NCBI RefSeq assembly: GCF_014284365.1
Contig: NZ_JACOGG010000006.1
Span: forward strand, 124,001-188,000
Length of the DNA: 64,000 nt
Reading direction: 5' to 3'
DNA from: Cognatundibacterium rugosum
GTDB lineage: Bacteria > Pseudomonadota > Gammaproteobacteria > Burkholderiales > Burkholderiaceae_D
A program made the translations under genes and the position numbers. The notes under the pieces were generated by a model that worked only from the letters and a program-made list of their open reading frames with translations, was not told where the DNA came from and searched no databases. Of the stretch, positions 37,253-47,824 are shown piece after piece. Each line of letters starts with the position of its first letter. Within the stretch, counting starts at the first letter, position 1.

Positions 37253-38296
37253 TTAGAATGCGTGACGGATACCAACGTTGAACAAGCGTTCTGTAGCGCC
37301 GATACCGGAAGCGATACCACCAGCATTGACTTTAGCATCGTTTTTCAGACGGGAAACCGATGTGTACAGGTTAGTACGCTTGGACAGGGAGTGTGTGTAG
37401 CCCAGAGCGAACTGGTTAGAGCCATTATCGCTGCTAACTACGTCATTTTTAACCATAGTCAGGGAAGAAATCACTGCGCCTGCTGCGCTAACAGGAACTG
37501 TTACACCAACGCTCCACAGTTTGTAAGCAACGCTGTTGTTGTCAGTTTTAATCTTAGCGAAAGACAAAGCACCTTTTGCTGCGCCGAAGTCGTATGTCGC
37601 ACCAACGAATGCTGTTTTAGTTGCATTTACAACCGCAGCTGTATCATTCTCAGTATGATAAGCACCAGCTACCAACAATGGGCCAGCAGCATAAGAACCG
37701 GATACACCGATACCACGACCTTTACCGATATCACCAGCTTGCTCACCAGCAGTGTAAGCCAGGGAACCTGTGAAACCACTCAGGTTGTTGGTCGTGTAGT
37801 TGATCGTATTGTTAGAACGTGGGTTAGTTGCGAACACCAGATTACCCAAGCCAGTTGCACTGGTGCTGTCAGTTGCGGAACCACCGATGATGCCTGTGCC
37901 GAATGGATCGATAGAATCCACTACATCAAATACTGGCTTGTTTTGACGACCAACTTGAACCGCGCCGAAATCACCGGACAGACCAACCCATGCTGCGCGA
38001 CCGAATGCCAGACCGCCTTGAGCAGATGCGCCTGTATCCGCTTGTACGCCCATTTCCAGTTTGAAGTTAGCTTTCAAACCATTGCCCAGATCTTCAGAGC
38101 CTTTGAAGCCCAGACGGGAACCGGATTGCACACCGCTGTCCAGCGAGTAGATATTGCCTTTGCCTTTAGAATACTGGCCATTGTTTTCTGCATTGAAAGC
38201 CATATCCAGAACACCGTACACGGTAACGGAAGATTGTGCTTGTGCGGAACCTGCTGCAGCAGCCAGAACGGCCAGAGCGATCAAGGATTTTTTCAT
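37253..38296 (-). CDS. Outer-membrane porin 1 (Gram-negative porin family)
   Basis: A 347-residue trimeric-type general porin of the betaproteobacterial OmpC/Neisseria-like family. Residues 1-20 form a signal peptide ending AQA; the mature protein begins QSSVTVYGVLD, and the last residues are GIRHAF, with the C-terminal Phe needed for barrel assembly. The start is the ATG at 38296 with GGAGA upstream. The loop 3 region has the usual acidic/aromatic mix. A second porin gene follows upstream on the same strand, separated by a terminator. Confidence 0.94.
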   Translation of the reverse strand: MKKSLIALAVLAAAAGSAQAQSSVTVYGVLDMAFNAENNGQYSKGKGNIYSLDSGVQSGSRLGFKGSEDLGNGLKANFKLEMGVQADTGASAQGGLAFGRAAWVGLSGDFGAVQVGRQNKPVFDVVDSIDPFGTGIIGGSATDSTSATGLGNLVFATNPRSNNTINYTTNNLSGFTGSLAYTAGEQAGDIGKGRGIGVSGSYAAGPLLVAGAYHTENDTAAVVNATKTAFVGATYDFGAAKGALSFAKIKTDNNSVAYKLWSVGVTVPVSAAGAVISSLTMVKNDVVSSDNGSNQFALGYTHSLSKRTNLYTSVSRLKNDAKVNAGGIASGIGATERLFNVGIRHAF

Positions 38297-38561
38297 TTCT
38301 TTTTTCTCCAAAGGATTTTGAGATAAACCTAATTTTGCAGCTGCATCGCCAAAAACTGAAACACCAGCACCAGCGATACAATTGCCTAAAAACTGCTAAT
38401 TCTGAAAACTGTTTTACGTATTTGACCAAATTTTGCTTATAAGCCACAAGCAGAATCGCTACTTTTAGCCAAACTAAGCAAGAAATTGTCTCAAATTGAC
38501 AACAACAATTGCATAAAACACAGCATTTTCTTCATAGACTAGCATTCTGGGGCAAAAAAAG
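38297..38561. other. Promoter region of porin 1
   Basis: A gene-free stretch between the two porins. It holds an inverted repeat TTGTC-N7-GACAA (38486-38502), a candidate operator about 190 bp upstream of the start codon, and a 10-base palindrome GCTTATAAGC closer in. No convincing -35/-10 pair was found. Confidence 0.35.
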
Positions 38562-38586
38562 AAAAAGCCGCGAAACGCGGCTTTTT
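38562..38586 (-). terminator. Intrinsic terminator of porin 2
   Basis: Perfect arms AAAAAGCCGCG / CGCGGCTTTTT with an AAA loop, 16 bp after the porin 2 stop. A run of seven T residues follows on the minus strand. Confidence 0.92.
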
Positions 38587-38602
38587 CTGATCTGGATCGA
38601 GG

Positions 38603-39745
38603 TCAGAATGCGTGTAACAGACCGACTGCCGTACGACCTGCACGTGAACTACCGGTATTTACCCCGATGATGCCCAGCGCCAGTGAGGTATCCTGAATTG
38701 CCGCCGAACCTGCTTTAGCGTAAGTCACGGAAGCATAGGCGGTGGTACGTTTGCTGAAAGCATATTTCGCCAAGGCGATGTACTGATCTGCCTTCCCTTC
38801 AAAATCACCCGAACGCTTGGTATTGTAATAAGCGCCAGTCAGCGTAATCTGGTCGGACACAAAATAGTCTGCACCCAGACCAATCACCGCAATTTTACGG
38901 TTATTCGCGTTACCGAACGGAGCAATCACGATATTGCCATCCACCACACTGTGTGAATAAGTACCACGCAAGGCCAAGGTCGGTATGACCTTGTATTTAG
39001 CACCAGCTGCCCAGCTGGTCAGCGTTGCGGCATTCGAGACATCTTTCATTTTGGCATAGGCGATCGCTGCACCATTGGTACCATCGGTAAAGAAACCCGA
39101 CAAACCAGCATAGGAGCTGGCACTGTTATCACCTGCTTTCTCACCAAAGCCATACATCAGTGCACCACCAAAGCCAGACACCAGCGGGGAAACATATTTA
39201 ATCGAGTTATTTTGCCTTAAGGCAGAACCACCCTGATTCGTACCGAAGCCACCATAAAAACCGCCAGAATTCATCCCGCTGAACATAATGTTAGGATTGG
39301 TTCCCGCATGGGCCAGGCTCATAGGATCTGCCAGACCGACAGAATCCACACCCAGAATATTATTGCGGCCCAGTGTCACGGCACCAAAATCGCCGGAAAT
39401 GCCAACCCAGGACAAGCGGTCAAACAACGAGGTGTTATTGCCAGCCTGCGTAAAGCTATTGCCACCAAAGCCGGCACCAGCCGCACCGGTATCATTGGCC
39501 AAGGTGCCTTCCAGATTAAAATTGGCTTTCAAACCACCGCCCAAATCTTCAGAGCCCTTAATCCCCCAGCGTGAAGTCAGTAACTGACCTGCATCTACGG
39601 AAAACTTCCCGCCACCATTTGCTGCCTGATTCGTGTTGTAAACCGCCGCTGCATCGATAATACCGTACAGGGTTACTGAGGACTGGGCTTGCGCCGCAGA
39701 AGCGAACATACCGAGAACAGCTAATGCGAGTACTGATTTTTTCAT
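38603..39745 (-). CDS. Outer-membrane porin 2 (Gram-negative porin family)
   Basis: A 380-residue porin related to porin 1 but clearly diverged, so an old duplication. Signal peptide at residues 1-20 (ending AAQA), mature start QSSVTLYGIIDAA, and C-terminal VGLLHAF. It has its own ribosome binding site (TTGGAGAC) and terminator, so it is probably expressed independently of porin 1. Substrate selectivity cannot be read from the sequence. Confidence 0.93.
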   Translation of the reverse strand: MKKSVLALAVLGMFASAAQAQSSVTLYGIIDAAAVYNTNQAANGGGKFSVDAGQLLTSRWGIKGSEDLGGGLKANFNLEGTLANDTGAAGAGFGGNSFTQAGNNTSLFDRLSWVGISGDFGAVTLGRNNILGVDSVGLADPMSLAHAGTNPNIMFSGMNSGGFYGGFGTNQGGSALRQNNSIKYVSPLVSGFGGALMYGFGEKAGDNSASSYAGLSGFFTDGTNGAAIAYAKMKDVSNAATLTSWAAGAKYKVIPTLALRGTYSHSVVDGNIVIAPFGNANNRKIAVIGLGADYFVSDQITLTGAYYNTKRSGDFEGKADQYIALAKYAFSKRTTAYASVTYAKAGSAAIQDTSLALGIIGVNTGSSRAGRTAVGLLHAF

Positions 39746-40133
39746 TGTCTAAGTCTCCAAATAGGTTGGTCAGTCGGGCATACAGACATAGCTCTGCAAT
39801 TGGCTATTTAGTCTGGGGGATAGTACAAACACTTCGAAATATCGCTGCTTGAAGTTGAACTCCATTGAACCAAAGCAAATGCGTTTGGGCAAAGAGAATT
39901 TGTGAACGACCGTTTTTATACAAATTTTATGTGGTTGACAGACAACAATTTGTTGGTAAAACCTGGAATTTCAGCGGTTTTATTCAGAAAACACATCAAT
40001 AATTTTAATTTTAATAAGCATTTAAGCCGCATCAAGAAAACAAGCAATAAGTGATCACGACCAGTGGCGTTATCAACGCTTGGATTACAATAAGCTCTCC
40101 ATTGAGCCATCAGTTTTCAGCAAGGACAGCAAT
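39746..40133. other. Divergent intergenic region porin 2 / coq7
   Basis: A 388-bp stretch, AT-rich in its middle part (39890-40030), that must hold the promoters of porin 2 and coq7. No gene, repeat or clear promoter hexamers could be supported. Confidence 0.4.
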
Positions 40134-40766
40134 ATGCCATTTCCCTCCACCGACCGCCTGATCCTGGGTTTAGACCGGGCTTTACGTACTGTTTCTGCCC
40201 AAACCAGAAGTTCGCGTCCTGATCCGGATGCAGGCATGGCGGAGGCCGTGCTCAGCGAAGCCGAAAAAAAACATAGCGCAGGTTTAATGCGCGTTAACCA
40301 CGTAGGTGAAATCTGCGCCCAGGCACTGTACGACGCACAAGCGGCATACTCGCATGCACCGGAAGTGGCTCGCCAGCTGGCACACTCTTGCATAGAGGAA
40401 GAAGACCATCTGGCCTGGACCGCACGCCGTCTGAGAGAACTCAACTCCAGGCCCAGTCTGCTCAATCCCCTATGGTATGCCGGTGCCTATACCTGCGGTG
40501 TGATTGCGGCTAAATGTGGCGATGCAGCCAGCCTCGGATTTGTGGTCGAAACAGAACGACAGGTAGAAGCCCACCTGGAGGGACATCTGAGGGAGTTGCC
40601 AGTTGCCGATGTACGCTCACGCGCGATTGTCGATCAAATGCGTGTCGACGAAATCGCACACGGCGCTGCAGCGCAACACCTGGGTGCAATAGCAATACCG
40701 CTGCCAGTCAGACTGGGAATGAAGGCGATGGCTAAAATTATGACCAGCACCGCTTACTACGTCTGA
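40134..40766 (+). CDS. coq7: 3-demethoxyubiquinol 3-hydroxylase Coq7
   Basis: Di-iron monooxygenase for the last hydroxylation in ubiquinone synthesis, found in alpha- and betaproteobacteria in place of UbiF. The 210-residue protein has both iron-binding sets: Glu59, then Glu89-x2-His92; Glu141, then Glu173-x2-His176. The start is the ATG at 40134, with AAGGAC upstream; 18 further codons in frame before it lack support. It acts at the inner membrane. Confidence 0.95.
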   Translation: MPFPSTDRLILGLDRALRTVSAQTRSSRPDPDAGMAEAVLSEAEKKHSAGLMRVNHVGEICAQALYDAQAAYSHAPEVARQLAHSCIEEEDHLAWTARRLRELNSRPSLLNPLWYAGAYTCGVIAAKCGDAASLGFVVETERQVEAHLEGHLRELPVADVRSRAIVDQMRVDEIAHGAAAQHLGAIAIPLPVRLGMKAMAKIMTSTAYYV

Positions 40767-40990
40767 AGCGGAACAGATCTGCATAGATCTCTTTCAGTTT
40801 AAAATATTTCCTCAAGGAACTTTTTGTCAATTTGTGATCTAATCGCGCTTCTTTTCAGCAGACACACTGTATAGCCAGGTAGTAAGTTTGGGGACCGAAT
40901 ATTTCTTCCGCTACCCGAGCTTACATGTTCTATGCTGAAACATATCTGGCGCGGTTGACTGCTCGTTTCCGCGCCTACAGCGGAGGTTTT

Positions 40991-42646
40991 ATGCGCACAA
41001 ATTTGCCAGTGACTGGTCGTGAAATAGTGATGAAAGATGGATGTTCCATCGTTTCCAAGACCGATCTGAAGGGAAAAATCACTTACTGTAATCCTTATTT
41101 CGTGGAGCTTAGCGGCTTTGACGAAAACGAACTGCTCGGCGCGCCACATAATATTGTGCGCCATCCTGATATGCCGGAAGAAGCATTCGCTGATCTGTGG
41201 GACACCGTTAAACGCGGCATTCCATGGACCGGACTGGTCAAAAACCGCTGTAAGAACGGCGATCACTACTGGGTCAATGCGAATGTCACCCCCATCATTG
41301 AACATGGCACAGTGGTCGGATATATGTCGGTTCGCACGAAACCGGAACGTGCTGCGATCGATGCCGCCAGTCAGCTCTATCAACGCATGCGTGCAGGTCG
41401 CGAAACCAGTCTGTTGCTGCGTGAAGGTCGCTTGTTATCCAATACTTTCAGTGGCCGCATCGTACGCAGCTTAAGGCTTGAGGCCAAAACCAGACTCGCA
41501 TTGGGCATGAGTCTGACTTTGCTTTCCCTGTTGAGCTGGGGTAGCTTACATATCGCAGACCACGGCGCGGGTTGGGCTAATATCAGCGCCCTGATCGCCA
41601 GCGCGGTGTTGGTGATCTATCAATGGGTGGTGATCCACGTCAAGTTACTCAATCCCGTTGGTATTGCAGTCAGTGCAGCCAGAGCTATCGCAGGTGGCGA
41701 TCTGACCCGAGAAATACCACGTGGCGACGATACAGAAATGGGGCAGTTATTGCAGGCGCTGCGGCAAATGAACATCAATCTGGTGTCCGTGATCAATGAT
41801 GTGCACCTGAATGCCAGCGCCATTTCTACCGGGACGCGGGAAATAGCCGATGCCAACATGGATTTATCGGGTCGCACCGAGTCGCAGGCGTCCAGCCTGG
41901 AACAGACTGCATCCAGCATGGAGCAATTCGCGGAAACGGTACGCCAGAATTCTGACCACGCGGCACAAGCCAATACACTGGCAGAAACCACCTCTGCGGT
42001 GGCTCAACAGGGTGGCGCGATGGTGAGCCAGGTTGGCGATACCATGCAAGAAATCAGTAGTTCAGCGCGTAAGATAGAAAGCATCATCAGTCTGATCGAT
42101 GGTATCGCTTTCCAGACCAATATCCTCGCACTGAATGCGGCCGTTGAAGCAGCGCGTGCCGGTGAACAGGGGCGCGGCTTCGCGGTTGTCGCCAGCGAAG
42201 TCAGAAATCTGGCGCAGCGCTCAGCCAGCGCGGCCAAGGAAATCAAAGACTTGATTGATGATTCGGTCCATAAAGTCGAACAAGGCAATCAGTTAGTTCA
42301 GGATACGTCGGCCACTATGCATAACTTAGTACAATCCGTGCAGCACGTAAACGCCGTTATTCACGAAATCACCATCGCCAGCAGAGAGCAAAAAGAGAGT
42401 GTGGAACAAATGAACAGCGCGGTGGCCCACATGGATGAAATGACCCAGCAAAATGCGGCCATGGTGGAGGAAGCCGCCGCCTCGGCAGGGAATTTAGCTG
42501 ATCAGACCCTGCGTTTGCAGCAAGCCATCAGCGTCTTTACGCTGAGCCGTGCAGGCAAATCCACACAGTCAGCGTCAGTACCGGGACAGGCTGCAACCAG
42601 GCAGCCATCCCCTGCTAAAAGAAGCGGAAACAAACAGCTGCGATAG
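40991..42646 (+). CDS. Aer-like methyl-accepting chemotaxis protein with N-terminal PAS
   Basis: A 551-residue chemoreceptor. Residues 15-118 form a PAS domain of the Aer type ([23 protein letters not shown]), so it may sense redox or energy state. Two adjacent transmembrane helices follow (about 168-187 and 197-215), then a HAMP domain and the signalling hairpin with the conserved tip [33 protein letters not shown]. The start is the ATG at 40991, with GGAGG five bases upstream; an in-frame ATG at 40925 has none. The last 32 bp overlap the antiporter gene on the other strand. No che genes are near. Confidence 0.9.
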   Translation: MRTNLPVTGREIVMKDGCSIVSKTDLKGKITYCNPYFVELSGFDENELLGAPHNIVRHPDMPEEAFADLWDTVKRGIPWTGLVKNRCKNGDHYWVNANVTPIIEHGTVVGYMSVRTKPERAAIDAASQLYQRMRAGRETSLLLREGRLLSNTFSGRIVRSLRLEAKTRLALGMSLTLLSLLSWGSLHIADHGAGWANISALIASAVLVIYQWVVIHVKLLNPVGIAVSAARAIAGGDLTREIPRGDDTEMGQLLQALRQMNINLVSVINDVHLNASAISTGTREIADANMDLSGRTESQASSLEQTASSMEQFAETVRQNSDHAAQANTLAETTSAVAQQGGAMVSQVGDTMQEISSSARKIESIISLIDGIAFQTNILALNAAVEAARAGEQGRGFAVVASEVRNLAQRSASAAKEIKDLIDDSVHKVEQGNQLVQDTSATMHNLVQSVQHVNAVIHEITIASREQKESVEQMNSAVAHMDEMTQQNAAMVEEAAASAGNLADQTLRLQQAISVFTLSRAGKSTQSASVPGQAATRQPSPAKRSGNKQLR

Positions 42647-43892
42647 CGGTTGGTATCAGCGCTGACAAGAATAAGCCGCCCGGGCTAATGGCATTTTCAT
42701 GAAAGTAGTCTTTCAGGATGGCATACCCGGCCGGATTGGGCGCGTTAGCTATCACAGTTAAACCTCCGCCCGTCACCGCTCCAGCCACCAGCGCATACTT
42801 TGCACTGTCCGATAAGCCGTTGACCAGTGAGCCAAGATAAGTCAGCGCCGCATTATCGGTAATCGCCGTCAACCCGGTCGCACCGAAAAATAATACTGTC
42901 GTATTCATCCCGGCCAAGATCGGCTGCAACCACCATTCCTGTTTGCCGCCCAAGACCACCAGACCAGCCAGAAAGAATGCTACCAACAAACCCTCACGCA
43001 GCATCAGGCGGTCCTGAAATTGCTGATAGGCTTCAGTAAAGCCCAGGAAAAACAAGAACAAGCCCAAAAACACGACCGGATAATGCGCAAACCAGACAGT
43101 CGTCGCCAGAAACAGAAAGTGGATCGCGACTACACTCAGCGGAATGCTGGTCTTCGTACCCTGTTCAACGCTGTCATTGCTGCCAGTCTGATCCAAAGCA
43201 CACAGCTCACGACGGAAAAACACAGTCAGCCATAGGGCATTCACAAAAACCGCAATCGCTGCGCGCCAGCCAAAATTCTGCATCATGAAGGCGATATCCC
43301 AGCCCCATTTTTCTGCCACCATCAGCACCGGTGGTGCCGCAAAAGAAGTCAGCACACCACCTATAGACACATTGACGAACAAAACACCAAGTGTCATGTA
43401 CTTCATTTTTTCCGGTATCGCTTTAGAAAAAAAACGATCACGTAACATCAGTGCAGCCAGCGTCATTGCAGCCGGTTCCGTAATAAATGAACCGAATAAG
43501 GGTACCAGCGACAGGCACAAAAAATACGAAGCGATCTGCGAATTAAGCGGCATTACACGTGCTATTCGGGACACCATACTTTGCACAAACCACAATACCG
43601 GTCGGGTACCCGCGATCACCAGAATCACGAATACAAATAGGGGCTCGGTGAAATTCTGTGCTTCCAGATAATGGATCGCTGCTTTCTGATCTGTCATGGC
43701 TGAAATCAGCAAGACCAGCACGCAGGCCCAGAAGCCAAATACCACCTCGACCTCACCCAGCAAATGCCAGAGTCCGGCATGGTGCTGACTCTGGTGTGCC
43801 AGATGCAGAAAATATTTGGTGGAAAAAGTATGTAATACGGCCAGTGCAAAAATACCGGCCGCACAATACTGCAGCATTAACTCGGTGTTCAT
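42615..43892 (-). CDS. Putative Na+/H+ antiporter (PF07399 type)
   Basis: A 425-residue inner-membrane protein with about eleven hydrophobic segments, matching the putative Na+/H+ antiporter family formerly called DUF1504. Conserved-looking polar patches within membrane segments include [13 protein letters not shown] and [22 protein letters not shown]. The direction and ion are inferred from the family only. It converges on and overlaps the chemoreceptor gene by 32 bp and lies downstream of uvrD on the same strand (53 bp apart). Confidence 0.8.
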   Translation of the reverse strand: MNTELMLQYCAAGIFALAVLHTFSTKYFLHLAHQSQHHAGLWHLLGEVEVVFGFWACVLVLLISAMTDQKAAIHYLEAQNFTEPLFVFVILVIAGTRPVLWFVQSMVSRIARVMPLNSQIASYFLCLSLVPLFGSFITEPAAMTLAALMLRDRFFSKAIPEKMKYMTLGVLFVNVSIGGVLTSFAAPPVLMVAEKWGWDIAFMMQNFGWRAAIAVFVNALWLTVFFRRELCALDQTGSNDSVEQGTKTSIPLSVVAIHFLFLATTVWFAHYPVVFLGLFLFFLGFTEAYQQFQDRLMLREGLLVAFFLAGLVVLGGKQEWWLQPILAGMNTTVLFFGATGLTAITDNAALTYLGSLVNGLSDSAKYALVAGAVTGGGLTVIANAPNPAGYAILKDYFHENAISPGGLFLSALIPTAIAAVCFRFF

Positions 43893-43945
43893 CCAGACTC
43901 CTTATGCAGTTGAAGATGGCACACAGAGCCTGCGCTCTGTGGCCT

Positions 43946-46231
43946 TCAGATTTTTTCCAGCTTGGCGATACTCAGGTCCAGTAACTTCATCCCGAATTTG
44001 CCAAAATTAATATGAGCACGCGCATTCGTACCGCTGCCCTCAATATTGACGATCACACCTTCGCCAAACTTCGCGTGTTCGACGTTTTGACCAACCCGCC
44101 AGCTCTGCTGCGCAGAAGTCTGGCTGAAATTCTGTGCAATCTGATTCACACCAGCCATGGGTACCTCATCCCAGGCAGATTTTTTTTGCCCGAACCAGCT
44201 GGGTTGCACCTTGGGTGACAACCATTTGATTGACTCATCCGGTAACTCATCAAAGAAGCGAGAGCGCATGTTGTAGCGGGTCTGACCATGCAACATACGG
44301 GTCTGTGAAAAGCTCAGATACAGACGTTTGCGCGCACGCGTGATCGCCACATACATCAGGCGTCGTTCCTCTTCCAGCCCAGCCTCTTCCTGTGCGCTGT
44401 TCTCATGCGGGAATAATCCCTCTTCCAACCCGGTGATAAAGACTGCATCAAATTCCAGCCCTTTGGCCGAATGCACCGTCATTAACTGCATAGCATCCTG
44501 ACCAGCCTGGGCCTGATTATCACCCGCTTCCAGCGAGGCATGCGACAAGAACGCTGACAGCGGTGACATCACTGTCGGCAACGCAGCATCGGCATCGATA
44601 ATGACATCGTTAGCACCATTGGTGAGCAAAACCGGCTGTCTGACGGCCGGACCTGTGAACGCAGGCGCCTCTTTATTGAAGCCCTCTTCCGAAACAAATA
44701 AGACTGCCGCATTCACCAGCTGCTCTAAGTTTTCTATGCGGTCAGCGCCTTCTTTTTCGGTTTGATAGTGCACCAGCAACTGGCTCATATCTAACACCAC
44801 CCTGACCATTTCTGGCAAAGGTAAATTTTGTGTTTCAAAGCGTGCACCTTCAATCAGACGCACAAAATTGGCCAGTGCCGATCCGGCCTTGCCAGCCACA
44901 TGCGGAACTGCTGCATACAGCGAGATATGGTGCAGTCTGGCTGCATCCTGCAATTGCTCGATGGAGCGCGCTCCTATGCCACGGGTAGGGAAATTCACCA
45001 CCCGCAAGAAAGCCGAATCATTATGCGGATTGTCCATCAACTGCAGATAGGCAATCGCATGCTTGATTTCAGCGCGCTCGAAGAAGCGCTGACCACCATA
45101 AACGCGATACGGAATATTCGCCGTAAATAAGGCATGCTCAATCACACGGGATTGCGCATTGGAGCGATACAAGATGGCGATCTCACTGCGCGCTGAGCCT
45201 TCACGGATCAGGTTTTTCGCTTCATCGATGATCCAGTTGGCTTCCTGAATATCGCTGCTGGCTTCCATCACGCGCACCGGTTCACCGTGTCCGGCATCGG
45301 TACGCAGATTTTTACCCAGACGTTTGCTGTTATTCGCAATCAGAATATTTGCGCTATCCAGAATATGACCATGCGAACGGTAGTTTTGTTCCAGCTTAAT
45401 CAGATTTTGTACTTCAAATTCACGCTCAAACGCCGTCATATTACCCACGTTCGCGCCACGAAAGGCATAGATACTCTGATCATCATCACCAACGGCAAAT
45501 ACCGCATTTGGACGCCGGTTACCGGCGCCGGCCATCAGTTTCAGCCATTTATATTGCAGGTCATTGGTATCCTGAAACTCGTCGACCAGTATATGACGGA
45601 AGCGCTCCTGATAATGCTCACGCAGTGGCTGATTGCGACTCAGCAATTCGTAAGTGCGCAACAGCAGTTCGGCAAAATCGACCACGCCTTCACGCTGACA
45701 TTGCGCATCATATAAATCATACAGCCCGACCATCTTGCGATTGAAATCATCGCTGGCATCCACCTGCGCCGCTCGTAAGCCCTGATCTTTGGCGCTATTG
45801 ATAAAGTACATCAGGGTCTTGGGTGGGAATTTTTCATCATCGATATGATTCGCTTTCAATAAGCGCTTAATGAACGACAACTGATCGCCCGAATCAAGTA
45901 TCTGAAAGGTCTGCGGCAACCCGGCATCACGGTGATGTGCGCGTAATAAGCGGTTACATAAGCCGTGGAAAGTACCTATCCACATACCGCGCGTATTGAT
46001 CGGCAACATAGCCGACAAGCGCGTTTGCATTTCTTTCGCTGCTTTATTGGTAAAAGTCACAGCGAGTATGCCGCCCGGCGAGATCTGTCCGGTCTGGATC
46101 AGCCAGGCAATACGCGTGGTCAGAACACGGGTCTTACCAGACCCGGCACCAGCAAGAATAAGCGCCGACTGCGCCGGCAAAGTCACAGCCGCGAGCTGCT
46201 CAGGATTCAGGTTATGGAGTAAATTTTGCAT
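43946..46231 (-). CDS. uvrD: DNA helicase II UvrD (superfamily 1, PcrA-like)
   Basis: 3'-5' helicase used in nucleotide excision repair and mismatch repair. The 761-residue protein has LAGAGSGKTRVLTTRI (Walker A), the ILVDEFQDTN Walker B motif, GDDDQSIYAFRGA, and the later helicase motifs LEQNYRS, TVHSAKGLEFDAVF and VAITRARKRLYL. A C-terminal Tudor-like domain (VEHAKFGEGVIVNIEG...) is present. Full length. It leads the antiporter gene. Confidence 0.96.
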   Translation of the reverse strand: MQNLLHNLNPEQLAAVTLPAQSALILAGAGSGKTRVLTTRIAWLIQTGQISPGGILAVTFTNKAAKEMQTRLSAMLPINTRGMWIGTFHGLCNRLLRAHHRDAGLPQTFQILDSGDQLSFIKRLLKANHIDDEKFPPKTLMYFINSAKDQGLRAAQVDASDDFNRKMVGLYDLYDAQCQREGVVDFAELLLRTYELLSRNQPLREHYQERFRHILVDEFQDTNDLQYKWLKLMAGAGNRRPNAVFAVGDDDQSIYAFRGANVGNMTAFEREFEVQNLIKLEQNYRSHGHILDSANILIANNSKRLGKNLRTDAGHGEPVRVMEASSDIQEANWIIDEAKNLIREGSARSEIAILYRSNAQSRVIEHALFTANIPYRVYGGQRFFERAEIKHAIAYLQLMDNPHNDSAFLRVVNFPTRGIGARSIEQLQDAARLHHISLYAAVPHVAGKAGSALANFVRLIEGARFETQNLPLPEMVRVVLDMSQLLVHYQTEKEGADRIENLEQLVNAAVLFVSEEGFNKEAPAFTGPAVRQPVLLTNGANDVIIDADAALPTVMSPLSAFLSHASLEAGDNQAQAGQDAMQLMTVHSAKGLEFDAVFITGLEEGLFPHENSAQEEAGLEEERRLMYVAITRARKRLYLSFSQTRMLHGQTRYNMRSRFFDELPDESIKWLSPKVQPSWFGQKKSAWDEVPMAGVNQIAQNFSQTSAQQSWRVGQNVEHAKFGEGVIVNIEGSGTNARAHINFGKFGMKLLDLSIAKLEKI

Positions 46232-46399
46232 ACCCCGATTATACGTTCAGAACGCAGACACTGGACATATACACAGCTGAATTCGCACGTGAATCTGTCA
46301 TGGCAAGTACCTGAACACGGATCCGCATGACGCGTGTTTGTGATCGCGTGCGGAAAATTGCATAATAAGCACCCACCCTTATCTCACCGGATTTTCACT

Positions 46400-47131
46400 A
46401 TGCGTCGTTTGCTTTCTACCATCTTATTGAGCAGTGCTGCCCTGTTGTCTGCTAACCATGCGTACGCAATGACTATCCTCAGGCTGGATACCAATCTGAT
46501 CCTATATGGGAAAGTGCTACCTGAAGACCTGGCGCCATTTCGTCAAGAGATATCACGCTCACCAGTAAAGCATGTAGTACTGGCAGAAAGCCCTGGCGGA
46601 GATTTACGTTCAGCTTACGGCATCGCTGACCTGATCCGTAAAAATCATCTGAACACCTCAGTCAAAGGATTTTGCGTCTCCTCCTGCGCCATTATGTTTA
46701 TGGCAGGTGAACAGCGTCAGATTATTGAGGAAAAAACCTATAAAAAAACCATCCTGGGTTTTCATGCTCCTCACAATAAAGAAACCAAGGAAATCGCGGT
46801 GGATGGCGTACCCAGATTGCGTGAGTATTTATTGAAAACCAGCGGTGGCAAGTTCCCGCCAGAGTTGCTCGATAAAGCCATGAATATTCGGGATGCTTCA
46901 GATATGCTGATTTTCTACTATCCTGAAGAAGGCAAGCAAAGCGTCTGGTTCTGCCCTGCCAATGCGCGTCCACGTCCAAAAGGATGCGAGAAACTGGACG
47001 GTGACGCACTCAGTGCCGGCATCATCACCACGCTGGCGCGACTGGATGTGTCTACGCTGGATCCAAAGCCTGAAGCAGAAAAACCCGCTGAAGAAAAAGC
47101 AGATCCTATCGAAAAAAGCGTGGAAAAATAA
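46400..47131 (+). CDS. Secreted ClpP-fold protein of unknown function (COG3904-like)
   Basis: A 243-residue protein with a signal peptide (1-23, ending AYA) and a body that follows the ClpP/SppA pattern: SPGG (64-67, like the oxyanion loop), a helix with VSSCAIMF (Ser94/Ser95, like the nucleophile helix) and GFHAP (His122, like the catalytic His). Cysteines 92 and 96 next to the serines may be disulfide-bonded. The C-terminal tail is lysine, glutamate and proline rich. Start is the ATG at 46400. It is probably periplasmic; the substrate is unknown and activity unproven. Confidence 0.75.
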   Translation: MRRLLSTILLSSAALLSANHAYAMTILRLDTNLILYGKVLPEDLAPFRQEISRSPVKHVVLAESPGGDLRSAYGIADLIRKNHLNTSVKGFCVSSCAIMFMAGEQRQIIEEKTYKKTILGFHAPHNKETKEIAVDGVPRLREYLLKTSGGKFPPELLDKAMNIRDASDMLIFYYPEEGKQSVWFCPANARPRPKGCEKLDGDALSAGIITTLARLDVSTLDPKPEAEKPAEEKADPIEKSVEK

Positions 47132-47156
47132 AGTTGACTGCCACCGGTAGTTACAT

Positions 47157-47182
47157 CTGCTCAGTCTGTTCAGCCTGAGCAG
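47157..47182. terminator. Hairpin between COG3904-like gene and thiE
   Basis: Perfect 8-base arms CTGCTCAG (47157-47164) and CTGAGCAG (47175-47182), 10-base loop, in the 56-bp space between converging genes. Lacks a T-run, so termination is inferred from position. Confidence 0.5.
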
Positions 47183-47187
47183 TCAGT

Positions 47188-47817
47188 TCACACATACAAA
47201 TCAGCCAAAGCGCGCGCCGCAGCTTGCGGATCGCGCTCAAAATACACACTGCTGATGACCGCGACCATTTCCGCACCGCGCGCGACCAGCGGTTTACAGT
47301 TTTCCAGCGTCATGCCACCGATTACAACGCGCGGCACACCCAGTCCAGCGGCCTCTGTGACGATGTCGGGCGAGGTTGAGACTTCATATTTTTTGATGCG
47401 GGACGGATAAAACCCACCAAAAGCCACATAGCTGGCACCGGCCTCTGCCGCCTGCTGCGCACGCGCCAAATCGCCATAGCAAGAAGCACCAAGAATTTTT
47501 TTTGCCCCTAGTGCCTGACGCGCAGCCTGCACCTGCATATCGGTACCGCCTACATGCAAGCCATCGGCATCTATCGTCTGACATAACTCCAGGTGGTCAT
47601 TCACGATGAAGGGGACGGCGTAAGAGCGGCATAGCTGCAGCAATTCGCTGGCCTGCTGCATTCTAAGCACAGGGTTGGCCGTTTTATGCCGGTATTGCAC
47701 CAGCGCGGTGCCACCTCGCAAGGCTTGTTCTGTCACGCTGACTAACTGCCGGGTGTCATCCCAATCCGGGGTGACGAGATAGAGGCCACGCAGGCCAGCT
47801 TGTGATTCCTGAATCAT
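47188..47817 (-). CDS. thiE: Thiamin-phosphate synthase
   Basis: Joins the pyrimidine (HMP-PP) and thiazole (THZ-P) moieties to thiamin phosphate. The 209-residue TIM barrel has QYRHK (diphosphate binding), VNDHLEL, DGLHVGGTDM and a phosphate-binding VIGGMTLENC. The start chosen is the ATG at 47817, 7 bp after the thiD stop; a TTG five codons upstream is an alternative and would overlap thiD by 8 bp. Last gene of the thi operon. Confidence 0.93.
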   Translation of the reverse strand: MIQESQAGLRGLYLVTPDWDDTRQLVSVTEQALRGGTALVQYRHKTANPVLRMQQASELLQLCRSYAVPFIVNDHLELCQTIDADGLHVGGTDMQVQAARQALGAKKILGASCYGDLARAQQAAEAGASYVAFGGFYPSRIKKYEVSTSPDIVTEAAGLGVPRVVIGGMTLENCKPLVARGAEMVAVISSVYFERDPQAAARALADLYV

Positions 47818-47824
47818 GAAATTC

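Noticed and set aside
37262-38326. A 354-codon open frame on the plus strand
   Set aside because: Antisense to porin 1. The complement of a codon-biased porin gene often leaves a long open frame; the product is cysteine-rich noise.
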